From: Wukongibacter sp050859025
GTDB taxonomy: Bacteria; Bacillota; Clostridia; Peptostreptococcales; Caminicellaceae
DNA: 64,000 nt
Reading direction: 5' to 3'
Assembly: GCF_050859025.1 (NCBI RefSeq)
Contig: NZ_CP138200.1
Coordinates: forward strand, 5,208,001-5,272,000
Shown here piece by piece: positions 37,334-46,776 of the stretch (within the stretch, counting starts at the first letter, position 1; the number at the start of each line of letters is the position of its first letter). The position numbers and the translations under genes were made by a program. A model generated the notes under the pieces. The model was not told where the DNA came from. It did no database searches and saw nothing but the letters and a program-made list of their open reading frames with translations.

Positions 37334-38464
37334 TTAGTACCTCCTATAACATACACTACCACCAATAAGAGTAAAACAAACATTGGTTCTAATTTCTAGG
37401 GGATTACCGTCTACTATTACTAAATCTGCATCCTTACCCTCTTTTATACTACCAATTCTATTTTGTAAGCCGATTGCATGGGCTGGATTAATTGTAATCA
37501 TTCTCATTGCATCGGAAAAATCTAATCCGTCTTTTACAAGAAGCCCTAAAAGATTGGGTACATAATTAACATTGCAAAAAGGATGGTCAGAAGTAATTGA
37601 TACAGAATATCCTCTTTCAGTCATAATTTTAGCTGTATCATCTCTAGCACCTCTTAATTCATACTTTGATTTAAACATTTTTAAAGGCCCTAATAGTATG
37701 GGTATGTCAGTAACATCCTTAGTAAGCTTACACCCGTCTGTACAATGATCTATTGTATATCTTAGTCCATATTTTTCGGATAATCTAATTCCACTATTAA
37801 TATCATCAATCCTATGGGCATGGATTTTAAGCGGTATCTCCTTATTTAGCACTGGTATATATGGTTCGTATTCATAGTCCAATTCTATATCTGTATCATT
37901 ATCTCTTTTTTCTTTATATAGTTTAGCTTTCGAAAATTCCTTATCAATTACTGCAAAGGTACCCATTCTTGAGGCAGGGCTTTTGCCAAAACCGCCATAT
38001 ACATTCCTAGGATTTTCTCCAAAGGCTATTTTCATAGCAGCATAGTCTCTAATAATCATATCTTCCCTAGTTTTACCACCCATTTTAATTATTGCAGCCT
38101 GACCACATATGGCATTTCCACTACCAGGAGTAATCATTGCTGTAGTATACCCATGCTTCAAAGACTCTCCTAAGCACTCATCCTCAAGATTTACTCCATC
38201 AATAGCTCTCATAGTAGGAGTTATAGGTCTTGTACACTCATTGGCATCATTGCCATTAAATCTAGTCTGCCACATACCAATATGGCTGTGGGCATCAATA
38301 AATCCTGGAAATATTAACTTATCCTTGGCATCTATAGCTTCACAATCACATACAATATTTTCTTGTAATGACTTAATAATTCCATCCTCTATAAGGATGT
38401 CTGATTTGACATAGTAGCCATTAAGTACATCATAATATTTGCCGTTTTTTATTATTAATTTCAT
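37334..38464 (-). CDS. Metal-dependent amidohydrolase (imidazolonepropionase-like)
   Basis: This 376-residue protein belongs to the amidohydrolase superfamily of TIM-barrel metal hydrolases that open C-N bonds, often cyclic amides. The metal ligands are present: H59 and H61 in DAHSHIG, the His of KIHAHR, the His of TIDHCTD, and the Asp of SITSDHP. It also has the C-terminal KEGKDADLVIVDGNP. Its substrate is unknown. The operon (peptide ABC transporter, two M20 peptidases) suggests a peptide derivative or cyclic amide. ATG is preceded by AAAGGATATAATACT. It is directly coupled to the degenerate paralogue downstream. Confidence 0.88.
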   Translation of the reverse strand: MKLIIKNGKYYDVLNGYYVKSDILIEDGIIKSLQENIVCDCEAIDAKDKLIFPGFIDAHSHIGMWQTRFNGNDANECTRPITPTMRAIDGVNLEDECLGESLKHGYTTAMITPGSGNAICGQAAIIKMGGKTREDMIIRDYAAMKIAFGENPRNVYGGFGKSPASRMGTFAVIDKEFSKAKLYKEKRDNDTDIELDYEYEPYIPVLNKEIPLKIHAHRIDDINSGIRLSEKYGLRYTIDHCTDGCKLTKDVTDIPILLGPLKMFKSKYELRGARDDTAKIMTERGYSVSITSDHPFCNVNYVPNLLGLLVKDGLDFSDAMRMITINPAHAIGLQNRIGSIKEGKDADLVIVDGNPLEIRTNVCFTLIGGSVCYRRY

Positions 38465-38481
38465 AGTATTATATCCTTTTA

Positions 38482-39741
38482 TTATTCAGTTATATTAAGA
38501 AGGTCAATTAATACCGCTAAATATACCTTCGTTGAATTCACTACATCTTCAATATCAACATCTTCATTATAGGAATGAATACCACCTAGATTAGCTGGAC
38601 CAAATTGAATAGTTGGTATATCAATATATCTATAATATCTCGCATCACTTGTAGCCCACTGGTATGCAGGAGTAACCTTTCTCTGCCATACCGCTTCAGC
38701 ATTTTTAACCAAGGATTGTACCAAATCTGTAGTATCTTCAGTATAGTTAGCTTCACAATTCCATTTAAACTCCAATGTTATCCCTGTTAAATTTAACTCA
38801 TCTACAATTTCTCTAGTTCTATTTTCAACATCTAAACATTTAACACCAATAGGCAGTCTGCAATTAATGTGAGCCTCACAATAGTCAGGCACCATATTAT
38901 CTTTTACTCCGCCATTTATAATCCCTACATTTACAGCAACATGATCAATAACGTTTTCGCTACCCTCTGCATTTAAGGAATTTCTTGCTATTTCCTTAGA
39001 GTCAGCTAAAACCTTTAATTGGCTTTCTTTATAATGACCCTTCATTTCCCTTAGTTCATGAATTCTAGAAAGAATAGTCGTTATTTTCTCTATTGCATTT
39101 TCTCCTACGTAATTTCCTATACTGCCGTGGGCACTTACACCCTTTGCTTTAATCTTTATATTTAAAGAGCCCTTCTGACCAACTTCAATATTGTCATTTG
39201 ATGTAGGCTCAGCTATGATACAGGCTTTGGCATTTTTACCATATCCATTTTCAATTAGTGATTTTGTACCATACTCGCCGCCGCTTTCTTCATCTGTAAC
39301 CACATGAAGTTCAAGCTGCCCATCAATCTTAGCATTGGTTTGCTTTAACAGTCTCATTGCAAACATAAGACCAGCAAGACCAGCCTTCATATCTGATGTT
39401 CCCCTACCCAATATCCTAGTATCAGTTATTTCTCCTCCAAAGGGATCAAAGCTCCACTGGTCTAGATCTCCTACTGGAACTACATCTGCATGTCCATTTA
39501 ATAAAATTTTATTATCTTCGTTATCACCCATAGTAGCTATAATATTTGGAAATTTACTATTATAGGTAACTTCCTGAAAATTTATATTAGAATTTGATAA
39601 ATAATCTTTAACAAAGGCTACAACTCCATCCATAGTTCCAGTTGGATTTTCACTTGGTATCTTTATAAAATCTGAAACAAATTTTACTAGTTCATCCTGT
39701 TTTTCGTCTACTAGCTTCCAATACTTATTTTTTAATTCCAT
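38482..39741 (-). CDS. M20-family metallopeptidase (ArgE/DapE type)
   Basis: A protein of about 419 residues of the M20 dizinc family, which removes N-acyl groups or cleaves short peptides in the cytoplasm. Motifs: LLNGHADVVPVGD (zinc His and Asp), VTDEESGGEYGT (catalytic Glu and zinc Glu), a dimerisation domain in the middle, and FGPANLGGIHSYNEDVDIED with the C-terminal zinc His. I chose the ATG at 39741 with AAAGGAG upstream, ten codons inside the longest frame, which would otherwise overlap the ATPase gene. It sits between the ABC ATPase and the amidohydrolases in the same operon. Confidence 0.9.
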   Translation of the reverse strand: MELKNKYWKLVDEKQDELVKFVSDFIKIPSENPTGTMDGVVAFVKDYLSNSNINFQEVTYNSKFPNIIATMGDNEDNKILLNGHADVVPVGDLDQWSFDPFGGEITDTRILGRGTSDMKAGLAGLMFAMRLLKQTNAKIDGQLELHVVTDEESGGEYGTKSLIENGYGKNAKACIIAEPTSNDNIEVGQKGSLNIKIKAKGVSAHGSIGNYVGENAIEKITTILSRIHELREMKGHYKESQLKVLADSKEIARNSLNAEGSENVIDHVAVNVGIINGGVKDNMVPDYCEAHINCRLPIGVKCLDVENRTREIVDELNLTGITLEFKWNCEANYTEDTTDLVQSLVKNAEAVWQRKVTPAYQWATSDARYYRYIDIPTIQFGPANLGGIHSYNEDVDIEDVVNSTKVYLAVLIDLLNITE

Positions 39742-39755
39742 AGCTATCTCCTTTA

Positions 39756-40721
39756 TTAATATAAATGACATGATACAAGATGGTTATCTCCAACTTGTTT
39801 TAATACCGGTTGTACTTCTTTACATTTATCCATGCATTTATGACATCTTGTAGATAATGCACATCCAGATGGTAGGTTTAATGGGCTAGGGATATCTCCC
39901 TTTAAAACTACAGTCTCTTTCCTTTCAAATGGCGATTCTGGTGGAATCGCAGAAAAAAGTGCTTCTGTATATGGATGCTTTGGTGCAGTATATATCTCAT
40001 TAGCATTACCTATCTCTACTATCTTACCTAAATACATAATGATAATTCTATCACTAATGTACTTTACAACTCCCAAGTCATGGGATATAAATATATATGT
40101 TAGATTATATTTTTTCTGAAGTCTCTTCATCAGGTTTAGAACCTGAGCTTGTACAGATACATCTAGGGCTGATACCGGCTCATCACATACAATCACTTTA
40201 GGGTTAAGTGCTAATGCTCTTGCCACATTAATTCTTTGACGTTGTCCACCTGAGAATTCATGGGGATATCTAGTAGAATGCATTGCATCAAGTCCAACTT
40301 CAACTAAAAGCTCTTTTACCCTTTGATCACGTTCTCCTGCTGTGCCTATATTATGAATAACCATAGGCTCTTTTATTAGATCTAATATTGTTTTTCTTGG
40401 GTCTAAAGAAGAATATGGATCTTGAAAAACCATCTGTATATCTTTGCGCATTGCCCTTAGATCTTTTTTATTAAGGTGTGTGATATCATTTCCATTATAA
40501 ATAATTTTACCCTCATTGGCTTTATTGAGTTGTATTATCGCCTTTCCCAAAGTAGATTTTCCACACCCTGATTCACCAATTATCCCGAGTGTTTCACCCT
40601 CATATACCTTAAAAGATACGTCATTTACTGCCTTTAATTCTGCTGGTTTTTCAAAAAGGCGTTTACTTTTAATGTCAAAAACTTTAGATAAATTTCTTAT
40701 TTCTAAAATCTCTTTTTTCAT
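39756..40721 (-). CDS. Oligopeptide/dipeptide ABC transporter ATPase (DppF/OppF type)
   Basis: This 321-residue ATPase carries Walker A (GESGCGKSTLG), a Q-loop with MVFQDPYSSLDPR, the signature FSGGQRQR, and Walker B (VIVCDEPVSALDV) with switch His in FISHDL. The C-terminal oligopeptide_ABC extension contains CALSTRCHKCMDKC, the cysteine cluster found in DppF/OppF. It pairs with the DppD-type ATPase encoded 8 bp upstream to energise uptake through the two permeases of the locus. The start ATG is at 40721. Confidence 0.95.
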   Translation of the reverse strand: MKKEILEIRNLSKVFDIKSKRLFEKPAELKAVNDVSFKVYEGETLGIIGESGCGKSTLGKAIIQLNKANEGKIIYNGNDITHLNKKDLRAMRKDIQMVFQDPYSSLDPRKTILDLIKEPMVIHNIGTAGERDQRVKELLVEVGLDAMHSTRYPHEFSGGQRQRINVARALALNPKVIVCDEPVSALDVSVQAQVLNLMKRLQKKYNLTYIFISHDLGVVKYISDRIIIMYLGKIVEIGNANEIYTAPKHPYTEALFSAIPPESPFERKETVVLKGDIPSPLNLPSGCALSTRCHKCMDKCKEVQPVLKQVGDNHLVSCHLY

Positions 40722-40729
40722 AATTAAGC

Positions 40730-41725
40730 CTACCTTCTACATAGTTTGCTTTCCTTAGTTTGAAAATGGCAAGCAACAAAATGTCCTTCTTCTATTTCTA
40801 TAAGCTGCGGTGCCTTTTCATAACAAATATCCTCTGCATAAGGACATCTATTGTGAAAATTACAGGAACCCCCTGTTAGCTTCAAATCCGGTGGAGAACC
40901 TTCTATCGCCGTTAGTTCTTTACTAGAATCTTGATTAAGCTTTGGCATAGAATCTAATAGCCCCCAAGTGTAAGGGTGATAAGAGTTACTATACAAGCTT
41001 TTTGTAGTTGCATATTCTACTGTTTTTCCAGCATACATAACCATAACCGTATCACATACATCCCAGACTACTCCAAGATTGTGTGTTATTAGAAGTATAG
41101 CGGTATTTATTTTCTTTTGTAAATCCGATAGTAAATTTAATACCTGTGCTTGTACTGTAACATCAAGAGCTGTAGTAGGTTCATCGGCAATTATTAGCTT
41201 CGGGTTACATACAATTGCCATAGCAATCATAACCCTTTGTCTCATTCCTCCTGAAAATTCATGGGGATATGCATCCATTCTATTTTCTGGCTCAGGTATC
41301 CCAACCATTCTAAGTGCCTCTACAGCTCTACGCTCAACTTCTTTTTCATCAATTTTTTGATGCGCTCTTATTACCTCTTTGATTTGATAGCCTATTTTAT
41401 ATACAGGATCTAAGGAAGTCATAGGATCTTGGAAAATCATAGATATATCCTTCCCTCTAATAGATAATAATTCCTTTTGAGACATAGTAACAATATCCTT
41501 ACCTTCAAATAATATTTTACCGCCCTCAATTTTACCTACATTGGGGGGTAAAAGACGCATAATAGAAGATGCGGTTACACTCTTTCCAGAACCTGACTCT
41601 CCAACAATACCCATTGTTTGCCCTTTTTTCAAATCAAAGCTGACTCCATCTACAGCCTTTACTATACCAGTAGATAGAAAAAAATATGTTTTCAAATCTT
41701 TAACTGAAATAATATTATCGCTCAT
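40730..41725 (-). CDS. Oligopeptide/dipeptide ABC transporter ATPase (DppD/OppD type)
   Basis: An ATPase of about 331 residues with Walker A GESGSGKSVTA, MIFQDPMTSLDP, signature FSGGMRQRVMIA, Walker B LIIADEPTTALDV and LLITHNLGV, then the OppD-type C-terminal GGSCNFHNRCPYAEDIC. I chose the ATG at 41725 (protein start MSDNIISV) because GAGGTAGAG precedes it. The longer frame would overlap the M20 gene upstream. It is part of the same minus-strand operon as the permeases. Confidence 0.95.
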   Translation of the reverse strand: MSDNIISVKDLKTYFFLSTGIVKAVDGVSFDLKKGQTMGIVGESGSGKSVTASSIMRLLPPNVGKIEGGKILFEGKDIVTMSQKELLSIRGKDISMIFQDPMTSLDPVYKIGYQIKEVIRAHQKIDEKEVERRAVEALRMVGIPEPENRMDAYPHEFSGGMRQRVMIAMAIVCNPKLIIADEPTTALDVTVQAQVLNLLSDLQKKINTAILLITHNLGVVWDVCDTVMVMYAGKTVEYATTKSLYSNSYHPYTWGLLDSMPKLNQDSSKELTAIEGSPPDLKLTGGSCNFHNRCPYAEDICYEKAPQLIEIEEGHFVACHFQTKESKLCRR

Positions 41726-41738
41726 AACTCTACCTCTA

Positions 41739-42920
41739 TTACATATATTTTTTATTCTGTAAATCAAATGTCTGTTTTACATATTCCATATTGTCTTTAT
41801 TCAAGAGATCAATCGTAGTCATAGCCATTGCTTTTGCACCTACTAAAATAGTCTTCTTCCCTCTTGCATCAGAAGCAGCCTGCATAAGCTCGTCACTATG
41901 AGCCATAAGATTATCGTCTAGCTTTACATATGATTGCAGCGATGGTATAGTACGAGTTACATTTCCCATATCGGTAGAGCCAATGCCTAATATCTTATCT
42001 CTTGACTCAACCGCTTCTCCCAAGCAAATAAAATTTTCTGCCAGTAAATTTTCTATTACTTTATTATTTTTTATAGCTTCATAGGATAACTTATTGAATT
42101 GATATTTAAAGCCTGTGTTTGTTATATTCGCTACATGCTCACATATACCTAAAAATCTATCTACCAGATTCTTCTTTATGTCTGGATCAAAGCTTCTAAT
42201 AGTAAAGTGTGCCTTAGTATAATCCGGTGTATAGATGGGATTCTCACCACCATCCTTTATTACTCCAAGTATATGTCCTTTTCCGTTTAACTCATGTCTC
42301 ATGCCATTGACAATATTAAAAACTTGAAGCATTGGATTGAGTGCACTAATACCATCCTCTGGATATGTTGCTGCATGGGATTTTACACCAAAGAATTCTA
42401 TTATTACATCAGTTACTGAATAGGACTTATCATTTACAACGGTTTCATTTGCAGGATGAAGAATTATTGCGGCATCAAGCTCTTCAAATGCTCCATTTCT
42501 AAGCATTATAATTTTGCCTCCTCCACCTTCCTCGGCAGGTGTTCCAAACACACTTATAGTCCCGCCTATTTCATCAACTATCTCCCTTAATGCTATACCA
42601 GCTCCAACACCCATAACAGCCATTAAATTGTGTCCACAGCAATGTCCCTTTGGATAGACAGCATCATACTCACAAAAAAGTCCAATATTGTAACCAGTTT
42701 TTTTTCCATTATATACAGCCTTAAAAGCAGTATCTAAACCCGCTACCTTCTTAGTTATATTAAATCCATTTTCTTCTAGATAAGCTGTCAACTTGGCATG
42801 TGCCTTGTACTCCTTAAAGCAAAACTCAGGATTCTCAAAAATATAATCAGCTATATCAAATAGGTCCTGTTTAATTTCTTCAATTTTGTTTATTACTCTC
42901 TTCTTATATTTATCTTTCAT
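41739..42920 (-). CDS. M20-family amidohydrolase (M20D/ACY1L2-like)
   Basis: A 393-residue M20-type hydrolase. The zinc-site segments are GHCCGHNLMAVMG (His) and GTPAEEGGGGK (catalytic and metal Glu), with the dimerisation insert containing SHAATYPEDGISALN. It is closer to the amidohydrolase branch (AbgB, N-acyl amino acid and aminoacyl-linked substrates) than to the ArgE-like peptidase at 38482-39741. The two probably act one after the other or on different products of the same imported compound. It starts 2 bp after the permease stop and lies inside the ABC transporter operon, strong context for hydrolysing the imported substrate. Confidence 0.88.
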   Translation of the reverse strand: MKDKYKKRVINKIEEIKQDLFDIADYIFENPEFCFKEYKAHAKLTAYLEENGFNITKKVAGLDTAFKAVYNGKKTGYNIGLFCEYDAVYPKGHCCGHNLMAVMGVGAGIALREIVDEIGGTISVFGTPAEEGGGGKIIMLRNGAFEELDAAIILHPANETVVNDKSYSVTDVIIEFFGVKSHAATYPEDGISALNPMLQVFNIVNGMRHELNGKGHILGVIKDGGENPIYTPDYTKAHFTIRSFDPDIKKNLVDRFLGICEHVANITNTGFKYQFNKLSYEAIKNNKVIENLLAENFICLGEAVESRDKILGIGSTDMGNVTRTIPSLQSYVKLDDNLMAHSDELMQAASDARGKKTILVGAKAMAMTTIDLLNKDNMEYVKQTFDLQNKKYM

Positions 42921-42922
42921 AA

Positions 42923-43834
42923 TTACCTCTTCATCTTTGGATCTAATACATCTCGGACACCATCACCCAATAAATTAAATCCAAGTACAGTTATTAATAT
43001 AAATAAACCAGAGATTGTCGCTACATGAGGTGCTGTATTTAAAACATCTTTACCTGCCTTTAACATGTTCCCCCAAGAAGCAGTAGGTGGTGAAATACCA
43101 AGACCTAAGAAGCTCAGTGCTGCTTCTGATATTATTGCCCCTGCAATTCTTAGGGATGCAAATACAATAATTGGAGAAAGAACATTAGGCAAAATATGTT
43201 GAAAAACTAGCCTTGTATCACTGGCCCCAATTGCTCTAATTGCTTGACAAAACTCTTCATTTTTTATTACATGTACCTGCGCTCTTACCAATCTAGCATA
43301 ATTGGGTACATTTGCTATACCAATTGCCAATATAACGTTTAATTCTTCATTGTTTCCCATGTCTGATAATACAGTCATTAAAACAATTGCTAATAAAATA
43401 AAGGGAAATGCTAACATGCCATCCATGAAGCGCATGATTAGCGAATCAACCCATCCCCCTTTAAAGCCTGAAATCAAACCCAATAATATACCAATTGAAC
43501 CACCTACTAATGTACCTCCAACTGCTACTATAATAGATATCCTAGCCCCATATATTATACGACTGAGTATATCTCTACCAAATTCATCGGTTCCAAATAT
43601 ATGACCTTCTTCTCCAGGTTTCAAATGAACCTTGGAAAGCTTCATAGCATTAGGATCTTGTGGTGCTAAAACTGGGGCAAAAATCGCCATTATTACCATC
43701 ACCGTTACTATAACTAAGCCAATCATCGCTGTCTTATTCCTCTTAAGTTTATTGAATGGACTATTGGCCTTTCTTTCTTTTCTAATTATTTCTTCCTGAT
43801 TCTTTATGTCAAAAGGACTCTCTCGCATAGTCAT
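42923..43834 (-). CDS. Peptide ABC transporter permease (DppC/OppC type)
   Basis: A 303-residue membrane protein with the OppC_N helix near residues 35-57 (MIGLVIVTVMVIMAIFAPVLAP), the HIFGTDEFGRDILSRIIYGAR signature, five more helices and the EAA loop (VFQHILPNVLSPIIVF). It forms the translocation pore with the DppB-type subunit. Its ATG overlaps the upstream stop in TAATG, indicating translational coupling. Confidence 0.95.
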   Translation of the reverse strand: MTMRESPFDIKNQEEIIRKERKANSPFNKLKRNKTAMIGLVIVTVMVIMAIFAPVLAPQDPNAMKLSKVHLKPGEEGHIFGTDEFGRDILSRIIYGARISIIVAVGGTLVGGSIGILLGLISGFKGGWVDSLIMRFMDGMLAFPFILLAIVLMTVLSDMGNNEELNVILAIGIANVPNYARLVRAQVHVIKNEEFCQAIRAIGASDTRLVFQHILPNVLSPIIVFASLRIAGAIISEAALSFLGLGISPPTASWGNMLKAGKDVLNTAPHVATISGLFILITVLGFNLLGDGVRDVLDPKMKR

Positions 43835-44796
43835 TATTTTCCACCCCTATCACCAGAATAATCTACCTTTGGATTAATATATAGATAAACTATATCGATG
43901 ACTAGATTTACAAATACAAACAAAAATGCTATGAATAAAACACTACCTTGTATAAGTGCATAATCTCTATTTTCTATGGCATCAACTATCATTCTTCCCA
44001 TTCCTGGCCACGAGAAAATTGTTTCTGTTAGTATGGCTCCAGCCAAAGATGTTGAAATCTGCAAGCCCATAACGGTAACGATTGGGGGCAGAGCATTTTT
44101 TAAACCGTGCTTCCAAATAACGACCTTCTCTTTTAATCCTTTAGATCTAAGGGATTTTATATAATCTTGTCCAATAACCTCAAGCATACTTGAACGTGTT
44201 ATCCTCGCAAAGGTAGCAGAAGGTATTGTTGCAAGACATATACATGGTAAAATCAAATGACTCACCACATCCCATATGCCATTTTCTATATTTCCCATAC
44301 CAAATGATGGCAGCCAACCGAGATTCACACTAAATATTAATACTAGCATTAATCCAAGCCAAAATATTGGCATTGATACACCGAATAAAGCAAATACCAT
44401 AGAAATATAATCAAATATTGAATACTGTTTAGTTGCTGATACTATACCAATGGGAATTGCCACCACAGTTGCTATAGCTAAACTAATAACAGTTAATATA
44501 ACAGTATTTGGAAATCTTTCTAGTATTAGCTCCATTACTGGTTGATTATAGTGATATGACTTTCCAAAATCTCCTCTTAAGGCATCTGTCATATAGTTCA
44601 TATATTGCTCAGGTATACTCTTATCAAGTCCAAGCTCTATGGTTAAAGCTTCAACAGCTTCCTTAGGCGCTTGCGGACCTAGTATCGTTGCAGCAGGATT
44701 ACCGGGTATCATCCTAGTAATGACAAAAACAATAGTTGCAACAATAAGTAGTATGGGAATAAGCTGCATTATCCTTTGAAATATAGTTTTTATCAT
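43834..44796 (-). CDS. Peptide ABC transporter permease (DppB/OppB type)
   Basis: A 320-residue permease with an N-terminal helix, MIPGNPAATILGP (typical OppB/DppB start), six membrane segments, and the EAA-type loop WKHGLKNALPPIVTVMGLQ, then FSWPGMGRMIVDAIENRDY. It is encoded between the binding-protein gene, behind an intergenic hairpin, and dppC. Confidence 0.95.
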   Translation of the reverse strand: MIKTIFQRIMQLIPILLIVATIVFVITRMIPGNPAATILGPQAPKEAVEALTIELGLDKSIPEQYMNYMTDALRGDFGKSYHYNQPVMELILERFPNTVILTVISLAIATVVAIPIGIVSATKQYSIFDYISMVFALFGVSMPIFWLGLMLVLIFSVNLGWLPSFGMGNIENGIWDVVSHLILPCICLATIPSATFARITRSSMLEVIGQDYIKSLRSKGLKEKVVIWKHGLKNALPPIVTVMGLQISTSLAGAILTETIFSWPGMGRMIVDAIENRDYALIQGSVLFIAFLFVFVNLVIDIVYLYINPKVDYSGDRGGK

Positions 44797-44812
44797 TTAT
44801 TACTCCTTCTGT

Positions 44813-44853
44813 ATTCTAAGAGAAGCCCACATTTTTGCGAGCTTTCTTAGAAT
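44813..44853. terminator. Intergenic hairpin between binding protein and permeases
   Basis: ATTCTAAGAGAAGC pairs with GCTTTCTTAGAAT, with a bulge. Placed just after the binding-protein stop and without a strong T-run, it probably stabilises that mRNA or attenuates read-through, raising binding-protein levels over permeases. Confidence 0.55.
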
Positions 44854-44867
44854 AACACAGTTATTTA

Positions 44868-46523
44868 TTATTTTGTTTTATAAACATTTATCTCTGGTGT
44901 ACAGAAATATATATTACCATCTGGTCTTATTCTATATCCTTGAACTTTACGACTCATACCATATATCTGTTTTTCATTAGAATAGTTTATTCTTGAATAA
45001 TTTTCTGTGATTAATTTTAATGCCTTCTTATATAATTCAGCTCTCTTAGCTGTATCGGATACTAGTAAAGCATCATCCAATAGCTTGTCTACTTCTGGAT
45101 TATTGAAACCTTGACCATTTCCTAAAGCTCCAATTTCTGAGCTATGGAACATTTTATTTAGGAAGAAGTATGGATCAGGATACCATGTCCATGACATTCC
45201 ATATACATCCGCCTTACCACTAGAAGCGATCTCGCTAAATGTACCCCACTCAACTGTCTTGATTTCAAGATCAACATTGATGTTTTGCTTTAAATAAGCT
45301 TGCAAAATAGTAGCCATTTTAACCCTTGCAGGTTTATTAGAAACATATATTTCCATTTTAAATCCATCTTCATATCCAGCTTCTTTCATTAAAGCCTTGG
45401 CTTTTTCCGGATCATAGGTAGGAACTATACTTTCTAATGATTCATCATATCCCCAAGAATTTGGCGGAAGTGGTAGATAAGCTCTATCAGCTTCTCCATA
45501 TTGATAAATTCCAGCTACCATATCGTCAATGTCTACTGCTCTAATTATAGCTTCTCTAACCCTTTTATCCTTTGTAGGTCCTTCTAATAGGTTCATGTAT
45601 ACATAAGCTACATGCAGACCTGGCACTTCTTGAATTGTTAGATTCTTATCATCTGTTACAAGCTTAATACTCTCGCCTCTAAGATCTGTTGCAATATCAA
45701 TGTCTCCAGATCTTAAAGCATTAGTCATTTGATTAGCATCTGTAATTATCTTAAATACTACTCCATCAAGATATGGCTCTCCAGCCCAATATTTATCATT
45801 TTTAGTTAAGATTACTTCCTGGTCTTTTTTAAATTCTACTAGAGAAAATGGTCCACTACCTACTAAGTGTGATCCAAATGCATCTCCCCAGCCTTCAACT
45901 TCTTCCTTAGGTACTATAACATTTCCAGCATCGGTAAGTACTGTTAAAAATGCAGCGTCGGGGTTTTTCAATTTACAAATAACTTCAAAGTCATTAACAA
46001 TTTCAACACTTTCAAGCATTCCAAGTCTATTCATAGCAGATTGCTTAGCAGAACGCTCTAATGAAAACTTAACATCCTCAGCAGTAACTTGTCTACCATC
46101 TTGATATTTACCCTTTTGGAAGTAAACATGCTCACTTAGTTTAAAAGTATATTCGTCTCCAGCCTCGTTAGATTCCCACTCTCTAGCTATACTAGGCTCT
46201 ATCGAACTTAAATCGTGGCTATATATTACTAGAGTATCTGCAACGTTTCTTATGATATTGCCCTCATAGGTACCTGTATAGAATATTGGATCTAAATTCT
46301 TTGGTGAAGATGTTAATGCAATATTAACTACACCACCATATTTATCATCCTCAGTCACAGGTTCCTGTGATTCTTCGCTTGTACTTTCACTATTCTCTGC
46401 CGGTGTATCTTTCTGTTCTGCCGGCTTATTATCTTCTGCTTTATTAGAACAAGCAGTAAAGATGGTAAAGCACATTACAAAGACAAGTAAAAGTACTAAT
46501 GTTTTCTTAGGTTGTTTCATCAT
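44868..46523 (-). CDS. Peptide-binding lipoprotein of the ABC transporter (SBP_bac_5)
   Basis: A protein of about 551 residues of the extracellular solute-binding family 5 (DppA/OppA). A hydrophobic signal ends in the lipobox FTAC, followed by an acidic, Pro/Glu/Ser-rich spacer, so it should be a lipoprotein anchored outside. Family segments: NLDPIFYTGTYEGNIIRNVADTL, VKFSLERSAKQ, VGSGPFSLVEFKKDQEV, and YPDPYFFLNKMFHS near the end. The ATG at 46523 is preferred because AAAGGGGGACTTA precedes it; the longest frame starts eleven codons earlier without a ribosome site. First transport gene of the operon. Confidence 0.94.
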   Translation of the reverse strand: MMKQPKKTLVLLLVFVMCFTIFTACSNKAEDNKPAEQKDTPAENSESTSEESQEPVTEDDKYGGVVNIALTSSPKNLDPIFYTGTYEGNIIRNVADTLVIYSHDLSSIEPSIAREWESNEAGDEYTFKLSEHVYFQKGKYQDGRQVTAEDVKFSLERSAKQSAMNRLGMLESVEIVNDFEVICKLKNPDAAFLTVLTDAGNVIVPKEEVEGWGDAFGSHLVGSGPFSLVEFKKDQEVILTKNDKYWAGEPYLDGVVFKIITDANQMTNALRSGDIDIATDLRGESIKLVTDDKNLTIQEVPGLHVAYVYMNLLEGPTKDKRVREAIIRAVDIDDMVAGIYQYGEADRAYLPLPPNSWGYDESLESIVPTYDPEKAKALMKEAGYEDGFKMEIYVSNKPARVKMATILQAYLKQNINVDLEIKTVEWGTFSEIASSGKADVYGMSWTWYPDPYFFLNKMFHSSEIGALGNGQGFNNPEVDKLLDDALLVSDTAKRAELYKKALKLITENYSRINYSNEKQIYGMSRKVQGYRIRPDGNIYFCTPEINVYKTK

Positions 46524-46593
46524 TAAGTCCCCCTTTATTTGTTTGAAAAAGAACAAAGCCTTCTATAAAAATTCTCAAAGTAGACTTTGCTTA

Positions 46594-46702
46594 TATAGAG
46601 ATTCAAGTAGAGTAAAACTATTAATCTATACACATCAAAACCTCATAAAAGCATCGAGCATCTTGATATGTATAAATTAAGTTCTACTATATGAACTCTA
46701 TA
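46594..46702. repeat. Dispersed ~105-bp palindrome, copy 2
   Basis: The arm 46594-46638 pairs imperfectly with 46663-46702. The right arm repeats the AAGTTCTACTAT...GAACTCTATA sequence of 28793-28818. It lies between the DUF1177 gene and the binding-protein gene. Confidence 0.7.
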
Positions 46703-46709
46703 AACACAA

Positions 46710-46772
46710 CGGAAATTATATCTATCCTCAATTTAGAGAGTTCTGTAATTTCCTATTGCATTATAAAAAATG
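46710..46772. repeat. AT-rich tail shared with 49117-49183
   Basis: CGGAAATTATATCTATCC...GTAATTTCCTAT and ATTATAAAA recur with changes at 49117-49183. GGAAATTAT pairs with ATAATTTCC-like sequence, so this too is a foldback. It abuts palindrome copy 2. Confidence 0.55.
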
Positions 46773-46776
46773 TTTT

